The position numbers and the translations under genes were made by a program. The notes beneath the pieces are model-generated. The model did no database searches, had not been told where the DNA came from, and worked only from the letters and a program-made list of their open reading frames with translations. Shown in pieces: positions 34,161 through 46,700 of a DNA stretch of 64,000 nucleotides (position 1 is the first letter of the stretch; each line of letters opens with the position of its first letter). The stretch comes from Epiperipatus broadwayi (lineage: Eukaryota; Onychophora; Udeonychophora; Euonychophora; Peripatidae), in assembly GCA_028023455.1 (NCBI GenBank), contig JAQFVV010006428.1, positions 1,347,501-1,411,500 of the forward strand, in the 5' to 3' direction.

Positions 34161-34906
34161 TTTATTATTATTCACTTATTTTTAGTCCTGCAACATATAA
34201 TAGACCTACTGTGACTGTTAACATTTGTATCAACCTCCCAATAACTTTGTAATTATTGACTTTTGCTGAGGAAAGATCTGTGTACATGTTATTTTGGTCA
34301 GATCACAAGATTACAAAGTTACCAGTGGCAGATTGATATGAATGTGGACAGACACATAAAGGTCTAATACATGCTCAGTGTTGCAGATTTAGTACTCAAG
34401 AAACCTTAAAACATTGATGTTATTAAGCATGAATATAATTCCAAGTATATATGCTTACTATTATAGTTATTTTAGCACATGTGAGTAATAGAAATACTAT
34501 GATTGAATTATGATAAACTTTTATTATAATTAACTTAAAATTTTATAAAGTAATGTTGACTCTTGATGATTAATGCTGATGTTGCTATGTTTACCAGGTA
34601 GGTGGTTAACTGTTTATTACATAAGTAGTCTTCCGATTACTTATTCTTGCTCATATACGGCATTTATTTTTATTTGATGTTAATTCCAACACTTCTCAGT
34701 TGCCTCTATGCATGTTTGTCAAATGAATAAGATATATAGATAAATGAGTGGGTATATAAACAGATAATAAGTAGATAGATAGATAGGTGGATAAATAAAC
34801 AGATTAAATATAGACACATAAATAAATATACAAATAAATGCAATATAAAATTACAAAAATTATATGTATATATCATTATTTACTTATGTAATAAAACTAT
34901 TTTTAG
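34161..34906. other. End of the long P4HA intron
   Basis: Non-coding, with imperfect (GATA)n-like words at 34775-34800. The acceptor site ttttag lies at 34901-34906. Confidence 0.4.
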
Positions 34907-34974
34907 TTAAGGCGAGCTACAATTATTACAGATGAAGGATTATCATCAGTTGCTGCTTATAGAATTAGCAAGAG
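34907..34974 (+). CDS. P4HA: Prolyl 4-hydroxylase subunit alpha, exon
   Basis: A 68-bp exon, reading LRRATIITDEGLSSVAAYRISK plus two bases (ag) of a Ser codon completed by the next exon. It matches the L-RA-(x)n-YRISKS motif that begins the catalytic domain of the family. The matching exon of vertebrate P4HA1 is about 71 bp, so this one is one codon shorter, in the loop between RAT and YRIS. Borders are ttttag|tta and agag|gtacaa. Phase continues correctly from the exon at 6857-7030. Confidence 0.9.
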
Positions 34975-35107
34975 GTACAACTTGACTTTTTTTACTATAT
35001 TCTTATTTTTAAGAGTGTATTTTGTATTAACAATATTAATAATATTATTTTAAAAACCAGTTAATTATTAAATTGATTAAATTTTACAACTCTAATATTA
35101 TTTAATT

Positions 35108-35558
35108 TATTTCCTTTCTTTTATTTAGCTGAATTCATTTTCGGTGATGAATACCAGAAGCATAACTCTCATATATCATAGGATTGTAAATGAAGCATCA
35201 ACACTATGACATATGAAAGCTATGATTATGGTGTTCATCATCAAATGTGCATATAGCCAAATAAAAAAAAAGAAAAAGAAATATAAATCTCATATTGTAA
35301 AGCATATGCACATACGTACCCAAAAGAATAATTTTATCTATATATTTATTAATCTGCCTATCCAACCACCTATTTATATATCTATACTTATCTGTTTGTT
35401 CATATAATTCTTTATCAATCTATGCACCTATCTATGTATCGGCTTTGTCTTTTTATACACTGGTTTTTCTATTTATTTATCGTTCAGTATTTTTGTCCAG
35501 CTAGTTATCTATTTTCAATATTTGTTTGATTAATTGTTTATATTTATTGTTTATGTAG
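35108..35558. other. Short P4HA intron (main part)
   Basis: The intron spans 34975-35558 (584 bp). It contains no recognised repeat apart from TATC-rich words. The acceptor ttatgtag ends at 35558. Confidence 0.6.
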
Positions 35559-35658
35559 TGGTTGGTTGTCTCGCACTGATCATCCTCATTTAGAAAAAAT
35601 TTCAAAAAAAGTTGAGGCACTTACAGGATTAAATACTTCAAATGCAGAAGACCTGCAG
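35559..35658 (+). CDS. P4HA: Prolyl 4-hydroxylase subunit alpha, exon
   Basis: A 100-bp exon that completes Ser with its first base and then reads GWLSRTDHPHLEKISKKVEA and LTGLNTSNAEDLQ. It corresponds to SAWL...P-V--I--RI-DLTGL---TAE-LQ in the family, the helical region before the metal site. Donor is cag|gtacaa. Phase is 0 at the 3' end, so it joins directly to VVNYG of the next exon. Confidence 0.92.
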
Positions 35659-35754
35659 GTACAAATATTTTTGATAGATGTACTATCATTTTACATATAT
35701 TAATCCATGTGACACTAAAAACTCTTAAGAAGAGACTCATCTATATAAAACTCT

Positions 35755-36690
35755 TTTACTTTATACATTTATTACATTCAAATATCAGCCTTTCAAGCTA
35801 ATTGAGCACGTACCTTTTGAGAGTGTTAAATAAATGAATACTTTCCTCTTCAATCCAAGATATAGTATTTATGCAGGAACAAAAAGGATCCTCTTATTCC
35901 CATGACTCAAATTCTTTTATATGAGCAAATCTGAAGAACTGTTGAGGAGAGCGTGAGTAGAATTTCTCACTTTAAATTACTATTTATGATGTTTTTTGGC
36001 TGAATGACATCGGTGAAATTGTTTAGAATTTACTAAACGTCATTCTTACTGAAACGTAATTATGAGTAAATAAGCAATTATTTGATCTAGCACCGTGTTT
36101 ACAATTATATTACATTCAAATATCAGTCTTTCAAGCTAATTGAGCACGCGTCTTTTGAGAGTGTTAAATAAATGAATACTTTCCTCTTCAATCCAAGATA
36201 TAGTATTTATGCAGGAATAAAAAAGATCCTCTTATTCCCACAACTCAACACTCTCAAAAGGCGTGTGCTCAATTAGCTTGAAAGGCTGATATTTGAATAT
36301 AATATAATTGTAAACATGACCCTACATCAAATAATTGCTTATTTACTCATAATTAAGTTTCAGTAAGAATGATGTTTAGTAAATTCTAAGCAATTTCACC
36401 GACGTCATTCAGCCAAAAAACATCGTAAATAGTAATTTAAAGTGAGAATTCTACTCACGCTCTCCTCAACAGTTCTTCAGATTTGCTCATATAAAAGAAT
36501 TTGAGTCGTGGAAATAAGAGGATCCTTTTTATTCCTGCATAAATATTATATCTTGGATTGAAGAGGAAAGTATTCATTTATTTAACACTTTCAAAAGGCG
36601 CGTGCTCAATTAGCTTGAAAGGCTGATATTTGAATGTAATATAATTGTAAACACGGCGCTAGATCAAATAATTGCTTATTTATACATTTA
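35755..36690. mobile_element. Inverted/tandem repeat family E (copy 2)
   Basis: The plus block attcaaatatcag-ctttcaagctaattgagcac starts near 35777 and again near 36116, about 339 bp apart. Orientation flips near 36245 and a minus unit runs to about 36690. It has the same internal words as 16856-17690 (tatgcaggaa-aaa-ga-cctcttattcc, gagcaaatctgaag, the AATGAC...GTCATT hairpin at 36003-36044). Confidence 0.7.
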
Positions 36691-36959
36691 TGTATATTCA
36701 AAAATATATACTCTTTCCACAACATACTTTTCACAATCTGTATGTCATTACTGTATGATTTAATAAATAATAATAAATGCTAAATGATAATGCTAAGTAA
36801 ATCCTTATCCTTAGTTGTATATTCAATATCATGAGACTAGTTTTAAGCTTATGACTTTCATTAGTGAAGAACTTTGTATTTTGGAAAAGTGCACCTGGAT
36901 CTTTGGGATTTAATGCACCTTCCAGATGTTATCATTTATTTTTCATTTCTACCATCAAG

Positions 36960-37430
36960 CTAACAGCCCAAACTAATATATATATATATATAAAGAGCAT
37001 TCCAATAGCTCTAAACAGGCTTATTTTTATGATAATTGCTACAAGAAAAAAACATTCAAATCATCTTTATTTAGGATTATCCACATCCCCAGACCAACAT
37101 GATTACTTCAGTTGAAGAGCTGAATTTAAAGACTTGTAGATGTCTAAAAATTTGAGATCTTCTTAAGAGTTAACATTTAGATAATTGCTTTTTTTTTATA
37201 GTTTTTTTTTAAATCTGGTATCCTAGCTCCTCACTGAAGAGAACCATAGCTCAAAACTAGTCTGTGGATGGGGAAAATCCTAAATGAAGATGATTTGAAT
37301 GATTTCTCTTGTAGCATTTATCATGAAAAAGATAAGATTGTTTAGAGCTGTTGGAATGCTCTTTATATTGCATATTGGTAAATGAAAGCTATATAGGTCA
37401 TGTGACAGATAATATGAATTTATTACTATT
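36960..37430. mobile_element. Hammerhead repeat family D-like, inverted pair
   Basis: A minus fragment (about 36990-37095: tctaaacaggctta, caaatcatctttatttaggatt) meets a plus fragment (37096-37430) at about 37095. The plus part carries aagagctga-tttaaagac-tgtagatgtctaaaa as in family D, then a hammerhead-like motif and aagat-atttgaatg. The inversion excludes the minus copy's ribozyme core. Confidence 0.6.
37228..37268 (+). ncRNA. Hammerhead-like motif, family D-like (core base lost)
   Basis: Stem I UCCUCA 37228-37233 pairs with UGUGGA 37263-37268 at five of six positions. CUGAAGA 37234-37240, stem II GAAC-CAUA-GCUC with one mismatch, ACUAGU stem III 37256-37261, cleavage C 37262. The second core is AAAA instead of GAAA (G12 lost), so it should be inactive. 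Confidence 0.5.
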
Positions 37431-38459
37431 ATATATATATGGTTTCAGTATAAGCCATCCAGCTTTCTATTATTAAAAAAAGGAAGATGACAGCAATTTG
37501 ATGAAAGGTGTATTAAATTGTAAAGATTTAATTGTATTGTTCCAAGTTCTAACATGTTTTCTGATAAAATCCATAAGCTTAAAATTTGTCTGGAATTATT
37601 GGATAAGATAGAAGAGGACAAGGATTTATTAAGCATTGTCATCTGTCAAATATTAATACTCATAAAAAATTATAGTAAATGACCTAGAAATAATGAAAAA
37701 GAATGCAGTTTGACAACAATATTATGTAAGAGATGTGATAGAATCATGTGATATTATATTCTTTCTGTGTGAATATTTTCTTGAATTAGTTACTTTGTTT
37801 ATTACTTTTAACTTTTATTAACTTTATTTTTTCCACCATATTAGCTTATTTGACTCATTATTTTCAAATTAATTTGCATTTTTAAAAGTTTATTTCATTC
37901 TATCATGTACAATGCCCTTTCAGAATCGAAAAAGGAAATATATATTTCAACATTTTGTTTTTCTTCCTGTTTTACATTAGAGTGATAGAAAAACCATGAC
38001 AATAGAATTTCCTGATTTTTTAAAAATATTGATCTATCAGGAAGCAACCTTTTTAACAAAATGTTTGAATCATCTTTGCAATATTGGTGGATATTGTTTT
38101 CCCATGATAATTACTGTAATTATAAACATACCTCTATTTTTCACAAAGCATCATAAATACCAAGTTATCACTTTATATGTCCTTATATTCCATTAAAAAT
38201 TAAAGTTTTGAATTATGCTATAACACCATTATTATAAAACTTCTATAGATATCACATTAGGATTTGCAAAATATAATTTTACAGTTAAAATGGATATTAT
38301 TACTAAGTCTAAATAAGGAGATAAAATGGATATATCATTAAAAGAAGTTTTTGTAATTCTTCTATTACATTCAGAAGATGATCAAAATATTCACTGCATC
38401 AGCTTAAGCATTATTGTCATCTGCAGAAAAACACTTTTGTTATATTTATTAGGATGGTA
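37431..38459. other. Non-coding intron sequence
   Basis: Nothing recognised. Short ORFs here have no known motif. Confidence 0.3.
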
Positions 38460-40080
38460 ATGATTAATTTCAGGATTATTTTCGCCATTAATAATAAAAA
38501 GATGGATGGCAAAATGGATGATACCATGAAATGGGTGGAAGAGTTCTATGAAAAATTATATAGCAATAAAAAAAACAAGAAACCAAATTATTTCCTAAAA
38601 TGCATTGTCAAGTATTTTAAATGAATAAGTGAGATGTAAAATTAAATCTATGAAAAAAAATAAAAGTTCCTGAATAATAACTTAATTATGATCGATATCT
38701 TAAAAGAAACAAGTGTATAAATAAAAAGTTGTTGGCAAAGTTATAAACCAAATCTTTAACTAATAAAAACGTACAAGATAATTGGAAGAAAAATGCAAAA
38801 GTAGTATTGATATTTAAAAAATATGATAATGAATATATCAGAAATAACCATCTTATCAATCTTTTATTAGTTCTATATAAAAGTTTTACCAAGATAATTA
38901 TTATTCTTCTACAGTGAATTTTGGACTTTAACCAACTAAAATTTCAAGCAGGCAGTACATCGTATCTAGTACTGAGAGAAGTTATAGAAAGAATGAATGA
39001 ATAGGGATTGTCGTTATGTTTGCATTTGTGGATTATGAAAAGGCATTTGATTCTATAAGCTTTTCTACATTGGATAAATCAGTAACTCATCAAAATATAG
39101 ATATAGGATATAGTCATATCCTGAAGATTATTTATAAAAATACAATAGTCATGATTAAATTACATTGTTTTACTAAGAGGTTTAACATTAAAAATGGAGT
39201 GCAACACAATAGATCCATATCCGGAAAAAAATTTATAGTAGTTTTACGAGAAATATTTTGCCTAATGAAATGAGAATCTAAAGAATCAAAAGTAGATGGA
39301 GGTTATTTAATTTGATCTAAATTTTGCAGATGGTATAATTGTTTATACAAATAACGCTTCAGAGTTTTAAGAAATGTTGCAAGAGTTATCAGATGGATGT
39401 AAAAAAATAGAACTAAACTAAATTAATGTTCAATGAATTTTCTCAAAAGAAAAAAATAAAGAATAATAATGATGAATTATAAGAAGTTAACAACCACAAA
39501 TATCTTGGGCAAATTATTAATGCAGATGGAAATAGTAATGGATAAAAATAATCATAGGATTAAATTTGAATGGAGTGGTTTTGATAAGAAATAACTTAAT
39601 ATTAAGAGTAAATACAACTATGCATTTGAAAAGGAAATTTTAAGTAACAGTGTTTTAATAGTTCTTACATAAGGATATGAGACTTGGACACTTAACAGAA
39701 GAGCAATACCCAGACATCAGATGACTAAATAAACTATGAAGAGATGTATGTTAGGAATAAATAAGAAGAGATTAATAATAAAATGCATGTGTGTAAGAAC
39801 AAACTCATATTACTGATATCATTGAAAGAAATTAAGAGATTGAAGTGGAGATGTTGTGGATATTTTCTTGAAAAAATGATAATATATTAATAGTTGAATT
39901 CATAATGAGATCCCAAGAGATTGTAAAAGAATTAGAGATCACATGTGTGAGGGATAGATGATGTAATAAAGTTTTTGGATGTATTGTAAAAAATGAGGCT
40001 GGAAATGAGAGAAACTGTATAAAACATGGGAGTTCTTCATCCTCCAGTGGATTGATAATAGTTGAAAATAATGAAAATAA
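38460..40080 (+). pseudogene. RTE-clade LINE reverse transcriptase relic
   Basis: An 85-codon open frame (39016-39273) reads FAFVDYEKAFDSISFSTLD, then IDIGYSHILKIIYKNTIVMIKLH, the RTE-type reverse transcriptase block with its first catalytic Asp. Downstream, KYLGQIINADGN (about 39494-39530) and LKEIKRLKWR (about 39828-39857) match the thumb and C-terminal region of the same clade. Upstream, KRWMAKWMIPWNGWKSSMK (about 38500-38550) fits the linker before the domain. The metal-binding DD block is in a broken frame (FADGIIVYTN, about 39325). Dead copy, frameshifted throughout. Confidence 0.7.
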
Positions 40081-40689
40081 ATATTTATTATTTATTTTTC
40101 TTCCTCACCAAAATGTACCAGCCACTAATACTAAGATCACCGGCAGAAAAAAAGAAATCCTTTTTTGAAGTCAAGAATATATTTTGTTTTATCTATAACA
40201 TGCCTAAATAAAATTATAGTCCTAACAAATCTAAAAATGGTGTAATGCTAGTAAGAGAGTGTCCTCATCAATGGTCTGTTTGACAATTTGCATATGGATG
40301 TGTTAATAAATAAAAAAATATATCTAAACACAGTGCTTGTGAAAGTCAATTGACAAATCATTCCAATTTCCAGCACCAACATCATTATTTTCATCATTTT
40401 TTCCTGTAGTGTAGTATTTGTATTAACACATGCATTAATATCTTCAAAAATCAAAAAAATCTGATTTTTAATAGGCATTTGTTAATAATGATATCTAATA
40501 AGGGAATTTTCCCCTGTGTGTTTACATTTTAATTTAGTATGGGTAAAGACTGCCAGATTATTAATCTGCAATAATTACTATGAGTAACTGATTTAAATAG
40601 TCAAATTTCAATGATAAAATCTGTCCATAATGTTGCATTTTATATATAAAATTAAAAATAATCAATTTAAAAGAAAATTGAAACACACA
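40081..40689. other. Non-coding intron sequence
   Basis: No recognised feature. The 76-codon minus ORF at 40478-40248 has no motif. Confidence 0.3.
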
Positions 40690-41330
40690 ACTCACTGTAA
40701 ATTAAAAATATATTTAATATATCAACTAGGCTTTTAATCCTTAATGGTACATTATCTAGATGTTTGCTTTTATACAATCACATGGCTAACTACCCTAAAG
40801 CAACTCCACCCCAATGGATATTATTTACATTACAATAAATATAATTAGTAAAATACATATATGTACATAAAATCGATTAAACTTATTGTAAACCTTTCTT
40901 TTTTTCATAATATATATATATACAAAATAATCTTTTAAAAAAAACAATAATATTCCTTTCCCTTCATTTTAAAATTATAACTCTAAATGGGCATTGCTAG
41001 ATTATTGGAAACTTTAGAGTTATAATTTTAAAATAAAGGGAAAAGATTATTATTGTTGTTTTTTAGATTATTTTGCAAATGTATATATATATATATTATG
41101 AAAAAAATAAGAAATGGTCTGTAATAAGTTTAATCATTTATGTGTACATATGTGTATTTTAAGAATTCCATTTATTGTAATGTAATGTAAATAATGTCCG
41201 TTGGGTGGAGTTAAATGAAATATATTGAAATGATTCCTTAAGGAATGAAAATTGGGTTGATATATTAAATTTTTTATTTTATTTATAGTGAGTTGTCTGT
41301 ATCAATTTTCATTTAAATTGATTATTTTAA
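40690..41330. repeat. Inverted repeat family F
   Basis: Arms of about 300 bp lie at 40690-40985 and 41010-41325. Matching pairs include attatttacattacaataaat (40827) with attgtaatgtaatgtaaataat (41175), cataatatatata (40908) with tatatatattatg (41089), and aattataactctaaa (40973) with tttagagttataatttt (41013). The spacer is about 25 bp. No ribozyme core or ORF is seen. Confidence 0.7.
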
Positions 41331-42699
41331 TTAGTATCTCATACCACTTCTAAGATATTTATTTATTATATATATATCCTTTCAAATTTGATTTTTATAA
41401 TTATTATTAACAATAAATGTTAAATTATTTTATAAAAGAATTAAAAAGTATAATAAGAAAATAAGATTAAATTTGCTTAACTAGAGTCATTTCATCAGCT
41501 TTAGTCCTATAATTAGTTGATTACTTTCTAAAAATCAATGACTTTAAAGAATTAAATCCGTTACATATTATTGTTGCCATTGCTTATACAAGGTTGAATA
41601 TATTTCTTTAAAATAGTATTTAAAAAGATGTCATTTGAAAAAAAAAAAAGAAAAAATACAATCACTTTTAATCTACAATAATATAAGATAAGGACATAAT
41701 ACTAAAACAAAAGTGGATCTACATAAAATTAAAACTACATGAGCTAAATTCAAACTATTTTTATTTTTTCCAAATAATAATAATATACTTTGAAGGTACT
41801 GAGAAAAACACCTGTTCAGTTTTAAAAACAATATGAAATTAAGCATTTGGAAATAGATGCTGGCATCACATATGGTTGCAGCTATTATGGATTAATATTG
41901 TTAATTCCATTATTTTCATTAGTCTCAAGGTGAAATTTTAAAATAATATGAAAAAGTAAATCAGAATCAGAATTTCTGTGTATATAGTATATAGGTGGGA
42001 ATGTTATGACCCAAACACACGATATTTTTGTCAAACTTGGAGTAGAAGATGACTGATGCTATGACAAACTCATGCTTACTACACTAGAAAATAATCTAAG
42101 TCATTAATAATGGTGAAAAAAAAAAGATATTCTTTCCTTTGGAGACAATGCATGTAGATGAACAAACCTTGTATCCTATAAGGCTTTAATTTCCAATTCC
42201 ATAAAGTTATACGTGATATTTTGGGTCAGAAAATATTCACTTATATTAACTATCATCTCTAATTTGATTTAAAAATATATATTTTAAACTAGCATTTGTT
42301 TGTCAGATACTAGCATAAGGGATTTATAAATAAAACTTTTCTCATGCATCTTCTAGTTCTTCAAAATAAAATACAATTTGTAAGGATTTTTTTTTAGTAG
42401 ATATTAAACACCATAATTTTATTTTTAAATATTTTTATACCTGAATTATGCAAAATGTTGTTGTAAACATGCATTATTTATTCTTACATGGAACATAAAA
42501 TTTAAAACAAAACAAATGTTTAATTTGTGTTCTTTTTTCTTTAATAGCCTATGCAGAGATATAGAACAGAAATTTATCTCTCAATGGACTATCTAAACAT
42601 TGGTTTATCTTACACATACCCACATACACATATATATATATATAAATATGTTGTGCATGAAAAGAAAAACATATTATTAATAATATTGTATTGATATAG
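41331..42699. other. Non-coding intron sequence before the P4HA metal-site exon
   Basis: No recognised gene or repeat. The intron acceptor is at 42698-42699. Confidence 0.3.
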
Positions 42700-42753
42700 G
42701 TAGTCAATTATGGAATTGGAGGTCAATATGAACCACATGTTGATTATGATGAT
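42700..42753 (+). CDS. P4HA: Prolyl 4-hydroxylase subunit alpha, metal-site exon
   Basis: A 54-bp exon coding VVNYGIGGQYEPHVDYDD, 18 residues. It matches the family block V-NYG-GG-YEPH-D, in which His and Asp of the H-x-D motif bind the catalytic Fe(II). Here the motif is His-Val-Asp, where Phe is usual at the middle place. Vertebrate P4HA genes have an exon of the same length at this place. The donor is gat|gtaagt. The next exon (WLFYLSDV and the distal His and Lys that bind Fe and 2-oxoglutarate) is not found in the remaining 21 kb on the plus strand, so the gene continues past the window or the next intron is at least that long. Confidence 0.92.
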
Positions 42754-42882
42754 GTAAGTTTTATTTTTTAGTATGTGATTAACATTTCATCTTTTATTTG
42801 CTTTTATTCTTTTTTATGCATCATTTTAATTTTTTTTTTTGCTAAAAAAATGTTAATTCTATCCTGTAACTAATTCATGTTA

Positions 42883-43718
42883 GGGAGTACCAAAGAATAA
42901 CCAGAATCGTTCTCTGGTTTGTGCACCTGTTGTAGTATATACTTCAGCTGTTACATATATCTTGCAGAAACCCTTCTGCAATCAATCTGCCAAATAACAT
43001 CCCATGTAAAATCATAGTGTCACACAACACATTTTTTTGTAAATTGAGTTTTACAGTTTGTTGATTTTTATAATGGCTGAAAGCTTCAAACAATGTGAAA
43101 TTTTGTTTTTGTTTACAGAAAATGGCATAGAAAATAATTGTAATGCTTGAAAATAGATTACAAGCAAGATCATGTCAGAAAAACACAAGTTTGTGAGTAG
43201 TTTAATTGAAATGTTAAATTCACCATATCTCGAAAAAGTATCACAACTGAAGTTCAAAGTCAGAACAGTGCTGATTTTTTTTAATGCCAATGACATTTTT
43301 CTCTCAGATTTAGTTTGTAAGAGTCAGACATTTTATCTGCATGTTCTAAAACATTTATGTTATATGGTTAAATGTAAACATCCTATTTTGTGGCAAAGAA
43401 AAGAGTACAAGTTCCATGCCAACAAAGTGTCATCTCTCAATGCCTTGAGTGTAAAATACTTTTTAATTAAATTCAGTATAACCCAGTGTATCTATTTTCC
43501 ATATTTATTGAATATCACTTCATGTGATTTTTTAAATCTCTTGAATAAAAAAAAAATCTATTTTTTGTTGGCTTAGAAATGGTGCAAAAAAAATATATTG
43601 GTGGCTTTAAAAATGCATCATTTGTAGATTTTAAAAAATGAAAAACATATTTTTTATATCACTTAAAAATAAACAATTTTTTGTTATAAAATTCTGACTA
43701 CTTTTGGGTACCCCCTCA
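42883..43718 (+). mobile_element. Mariner-type DNA transposon, internally deleted
   Basis: Terminal inverted repeats are visible: the left end gggagtaccaaagaa-aaccagaat matches the right end read in reverse, gggggtacccaaaagtagtcagaat. A TA dinucleotide flanks each end (42881-42882 and 43719-43720), as expected for Tc1/mariner insertion. At about 836 bp it is shorter than the usual 1.3 kb of a complete mariner. Confidence 0.75.
43073..43576 (+). pseudogene. Mariner transposase relic
   Basis: It starts MAESFKQCEILFLFTENGI (43073), the usual mariner N-terminus, and then jumps to the catalytic half: KVRTVLIFFNANDI, SQTFYLHVLKHLCYMV, HPILWQRKEYKFHANKVSSLNALSV and YLLNITSCDFLNLL. In intact mariners the HHDNAPAH and SPDLAPCDF blocks contain the second and third catalytic Asp. 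Here the first has become FHANKVSS, so a catalytic Asp is missing, and the DNA-binding half is deleted. An open frame runs 43172-43576. Inactive, non-autonomous at best. Confidence 0.75.
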
Positions 43719-43720
43719 TA

Positions 43721-46700
43721 ATATAGTTTTAATTCTTATTTTTTATCAGTGTTTTTATTGAAATTGTCTTCTTTGAATGCTAATGTTTTGCTATTATTTA
43801 TAAGTAAATTAAAATTCTAAAGCATTATTCATGATGTTTATCTTTATTTTCATATGTATATGTTTTATCATGCAACCAAGAATTATTATCCATATATAAT
43901 CACACACATATATTGTAACCTTCCCATCTCTTTGTTTTTCTTCTGGCCATCTTTATTTGCCTACTCATTTACTTTATACCACAGTACTTCACTGTTAAAC
44001 GTACAATATCATTGCAAGATGGTATACAATTATTTATGGGCTTAAAACATTCCACACATAACTCTATAGGATAGACTGTAGGATCAATTATGAGAGATTG
44101 TTTTTAACATGGAAAAGTATAAAGAAAAATATACCTCCACAATGACATTGCTATTGTGAAGATTTTCCCTCTACAATTTTATTATGATCATTGGGAAAAT
44201 CCCCACAACAAACAATGACTACCATAATATTTCCTTTAACTGATAACATAAATTACTGTTATATATTTTTAAAATCTTAAATTAATATACATTAATGAAA
44301 TTACATTAATTTCACACAATTAATGCTATCCCATTATAATATCAGGAATTATAAACATTCTGAATTAAAAACCAATCTATCCATTGGATTGATACTTAAA
44401 TGATTGTATCTCAAGAGAGATTGTATTGGAATCCAATCACTTAAAGAAAAATAAGGCAAAACTCTATGTGCTAGTATAAGAGATGGTTATCATGTGATGC
44501 TTACTGGTTTAACACTTAAGGAAAACATAGCAATGCCAACAATAATTACTGTAGAACACTTGTTTTAGTATAAACCAAGCTTCATTTTACTATTATTATC
44601 TACCAAGTCTAACTTATTTAAATATTGTCTACAATTACTTAATATTAACCTACTGTCACTAAATCCTCCAGAGTTACAGACTTTCAGATGCATTAGTTAG
44701 TAATTGACATTATTTAAATGTTATACTACTTTAAATTTATAATCTTATAAGTATTTTCAATTGAAGTTATAAAATCATAATGTCTCTCCAATGCACTATT
44801 GATCCTATCATATGCTCTCCATTTTGCAGTATTGAACAGAAGTTCCCAAATAAGACCTGCAATTTAAATATAATACATATCCTTCTATGTGGATAATGTG
44901 TTTTCTTGATGTGACCATGTGATATGAATGACTCTTGGACACTATGAGACTAATATTACACAGTTATATTAATATGTTCTTTTATTTACAATAACAATGA
45001 TAAATAATAACAACATATAAATACTGAATTAAACATTTCATTAACAATAAAAAAAATTAAACCACTAAACATCACATGGAGTTTTGCCTGTTTTAATAAA
45101 AGAAATTAACAACCATCAAACTATTTATGCATAGATAACTTATTTACATTTTATACAGATAATCTTAGTGGTTCAGATATTCAATTACCCTTTCCCTAGT
45201 TTATATTTATCTTTTAAAATTATTAGTTATTGCTATATTATTATTTATGATTTTATACTAGTCTACTATGTACATCTTCATGAATTATTCAATCCCTTCA
45301 CAGTCATTTACATCTAAATTGAGTTTGAAATTTTACATTCTACTCATATTACAAAGTTTTTTACTGATGTGAATATATATGCGTATAAATTAGTACCATA
45401 TTTATAATATGTCAAAAAAATAATAATAATACGGTTATGATTCCTTTGTTATGTTATGACAATCATTTCATCTCTTCATTCTATCTCTTACACTCATTTT
45501 CTATTTTGATATTAGATCTCAGTGTTTCATTCAGAGAGTCATTTATTCTAGTAAATATTCTACTATCTATGATCTTTGCTTCATACAAAATTCAATTACT
45601 TGCGAACCACTCTGCCAGTCTTAACTAGAAAATCCATGCAATCTCTCAAAATTTTATTTCTACCATTAATGCACACTGGATTAATATTTACTCTAACTTT
45701 AGAAAGATGAGCCATTGATTTATTGGCTATTAACTTAATAGAGGAATAGGAGTTTCATTTATTATGACATGTTATTTCATTGGATAACCATTTGATTAAT
45801 GGACTTATCCCAAGTCTATGCTGGCTTCTCTAATAAGCACTTGCAGTATTTACACAATCATTTCTTTATTGAAAATCCCCCTATTTCATCCTATAAGTTA
45901 TCTGAGCATTATAAAGATAAATGAGATTCTAATATGGTCTTACATCACAGTCACTCATCCTTGTGATTATTAACATTATATTCTATAATATCTTTTTTTA
46001 TAATAATAATCCAATCAGAATATATACATAACTTAAATATTATTTCCCGCACACATACTCTTTCACATTATAATTCATGAATATACATTGTATAGCTAGT
46101 TTAAACATAAAATCACTTTTTTTTCATACATATGCAAATATTAGCATTAGTATTTCTTATATATATATAAAATATCACTAGTAAATGTAAAATTAAAATC
46201 TCTTTTACCATTTTTTTTCAAAAACATTTTTTTTTTTTTAATATTTTTAACATTACCGTCATTACCCTGTATGCAGATTTTGTTCCAAGCAGCTGAGTGT
46301 GTTTCTTCTCTTCATCTTGCTCTATACATGAAAATATAAACATAACATTAATCATACAAGTACAATTAACTGGACAAATCTTCTCTCAGTTGGTTTATTG
46401 TTCTATGTGCAGAATCTGGCTCTTCCTGAAAATACCATGTTCAAACGTTTCCTACTTCTATTTAGTAAATCTTCACATTATAATTATTGTAATTATAACT
46501 TTTCTTTTCAATCCATACTTTACCAAGTTTCATTAAGATTTAAGCAAAAAAAATTTTTTTTCAGTAGTTATTCCTCTCTGGTTATTTACTATACTTGGAA
46601 GATTTATAAACATACATTTAAAAAGTTTGTCTAATCCTTGGGCTCCAAATATTTGATTTCCTCAACTTGTCATTATTAATTCCTGAATCATTTTTAGCAT

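Larger units (their letters stand above)
35659..42699 (+). other. P4HA intron of 7.0 kb
   Basis: Bounded by gtacaa at 35659 and ttgatatag at 42691-42699. It holds an inverted repeat (family E), a hammerhead-like repeat, an RTE relic and a further inverted repeat. Confidence 0.8.

Noticed and set aside
43854-46634. Several plus-strand ORFs of 60-80 codons rich in Phe, Ile and Tyr.
   Set aside because: Composition follows the local AT content. No domains, no conserved neighbours.
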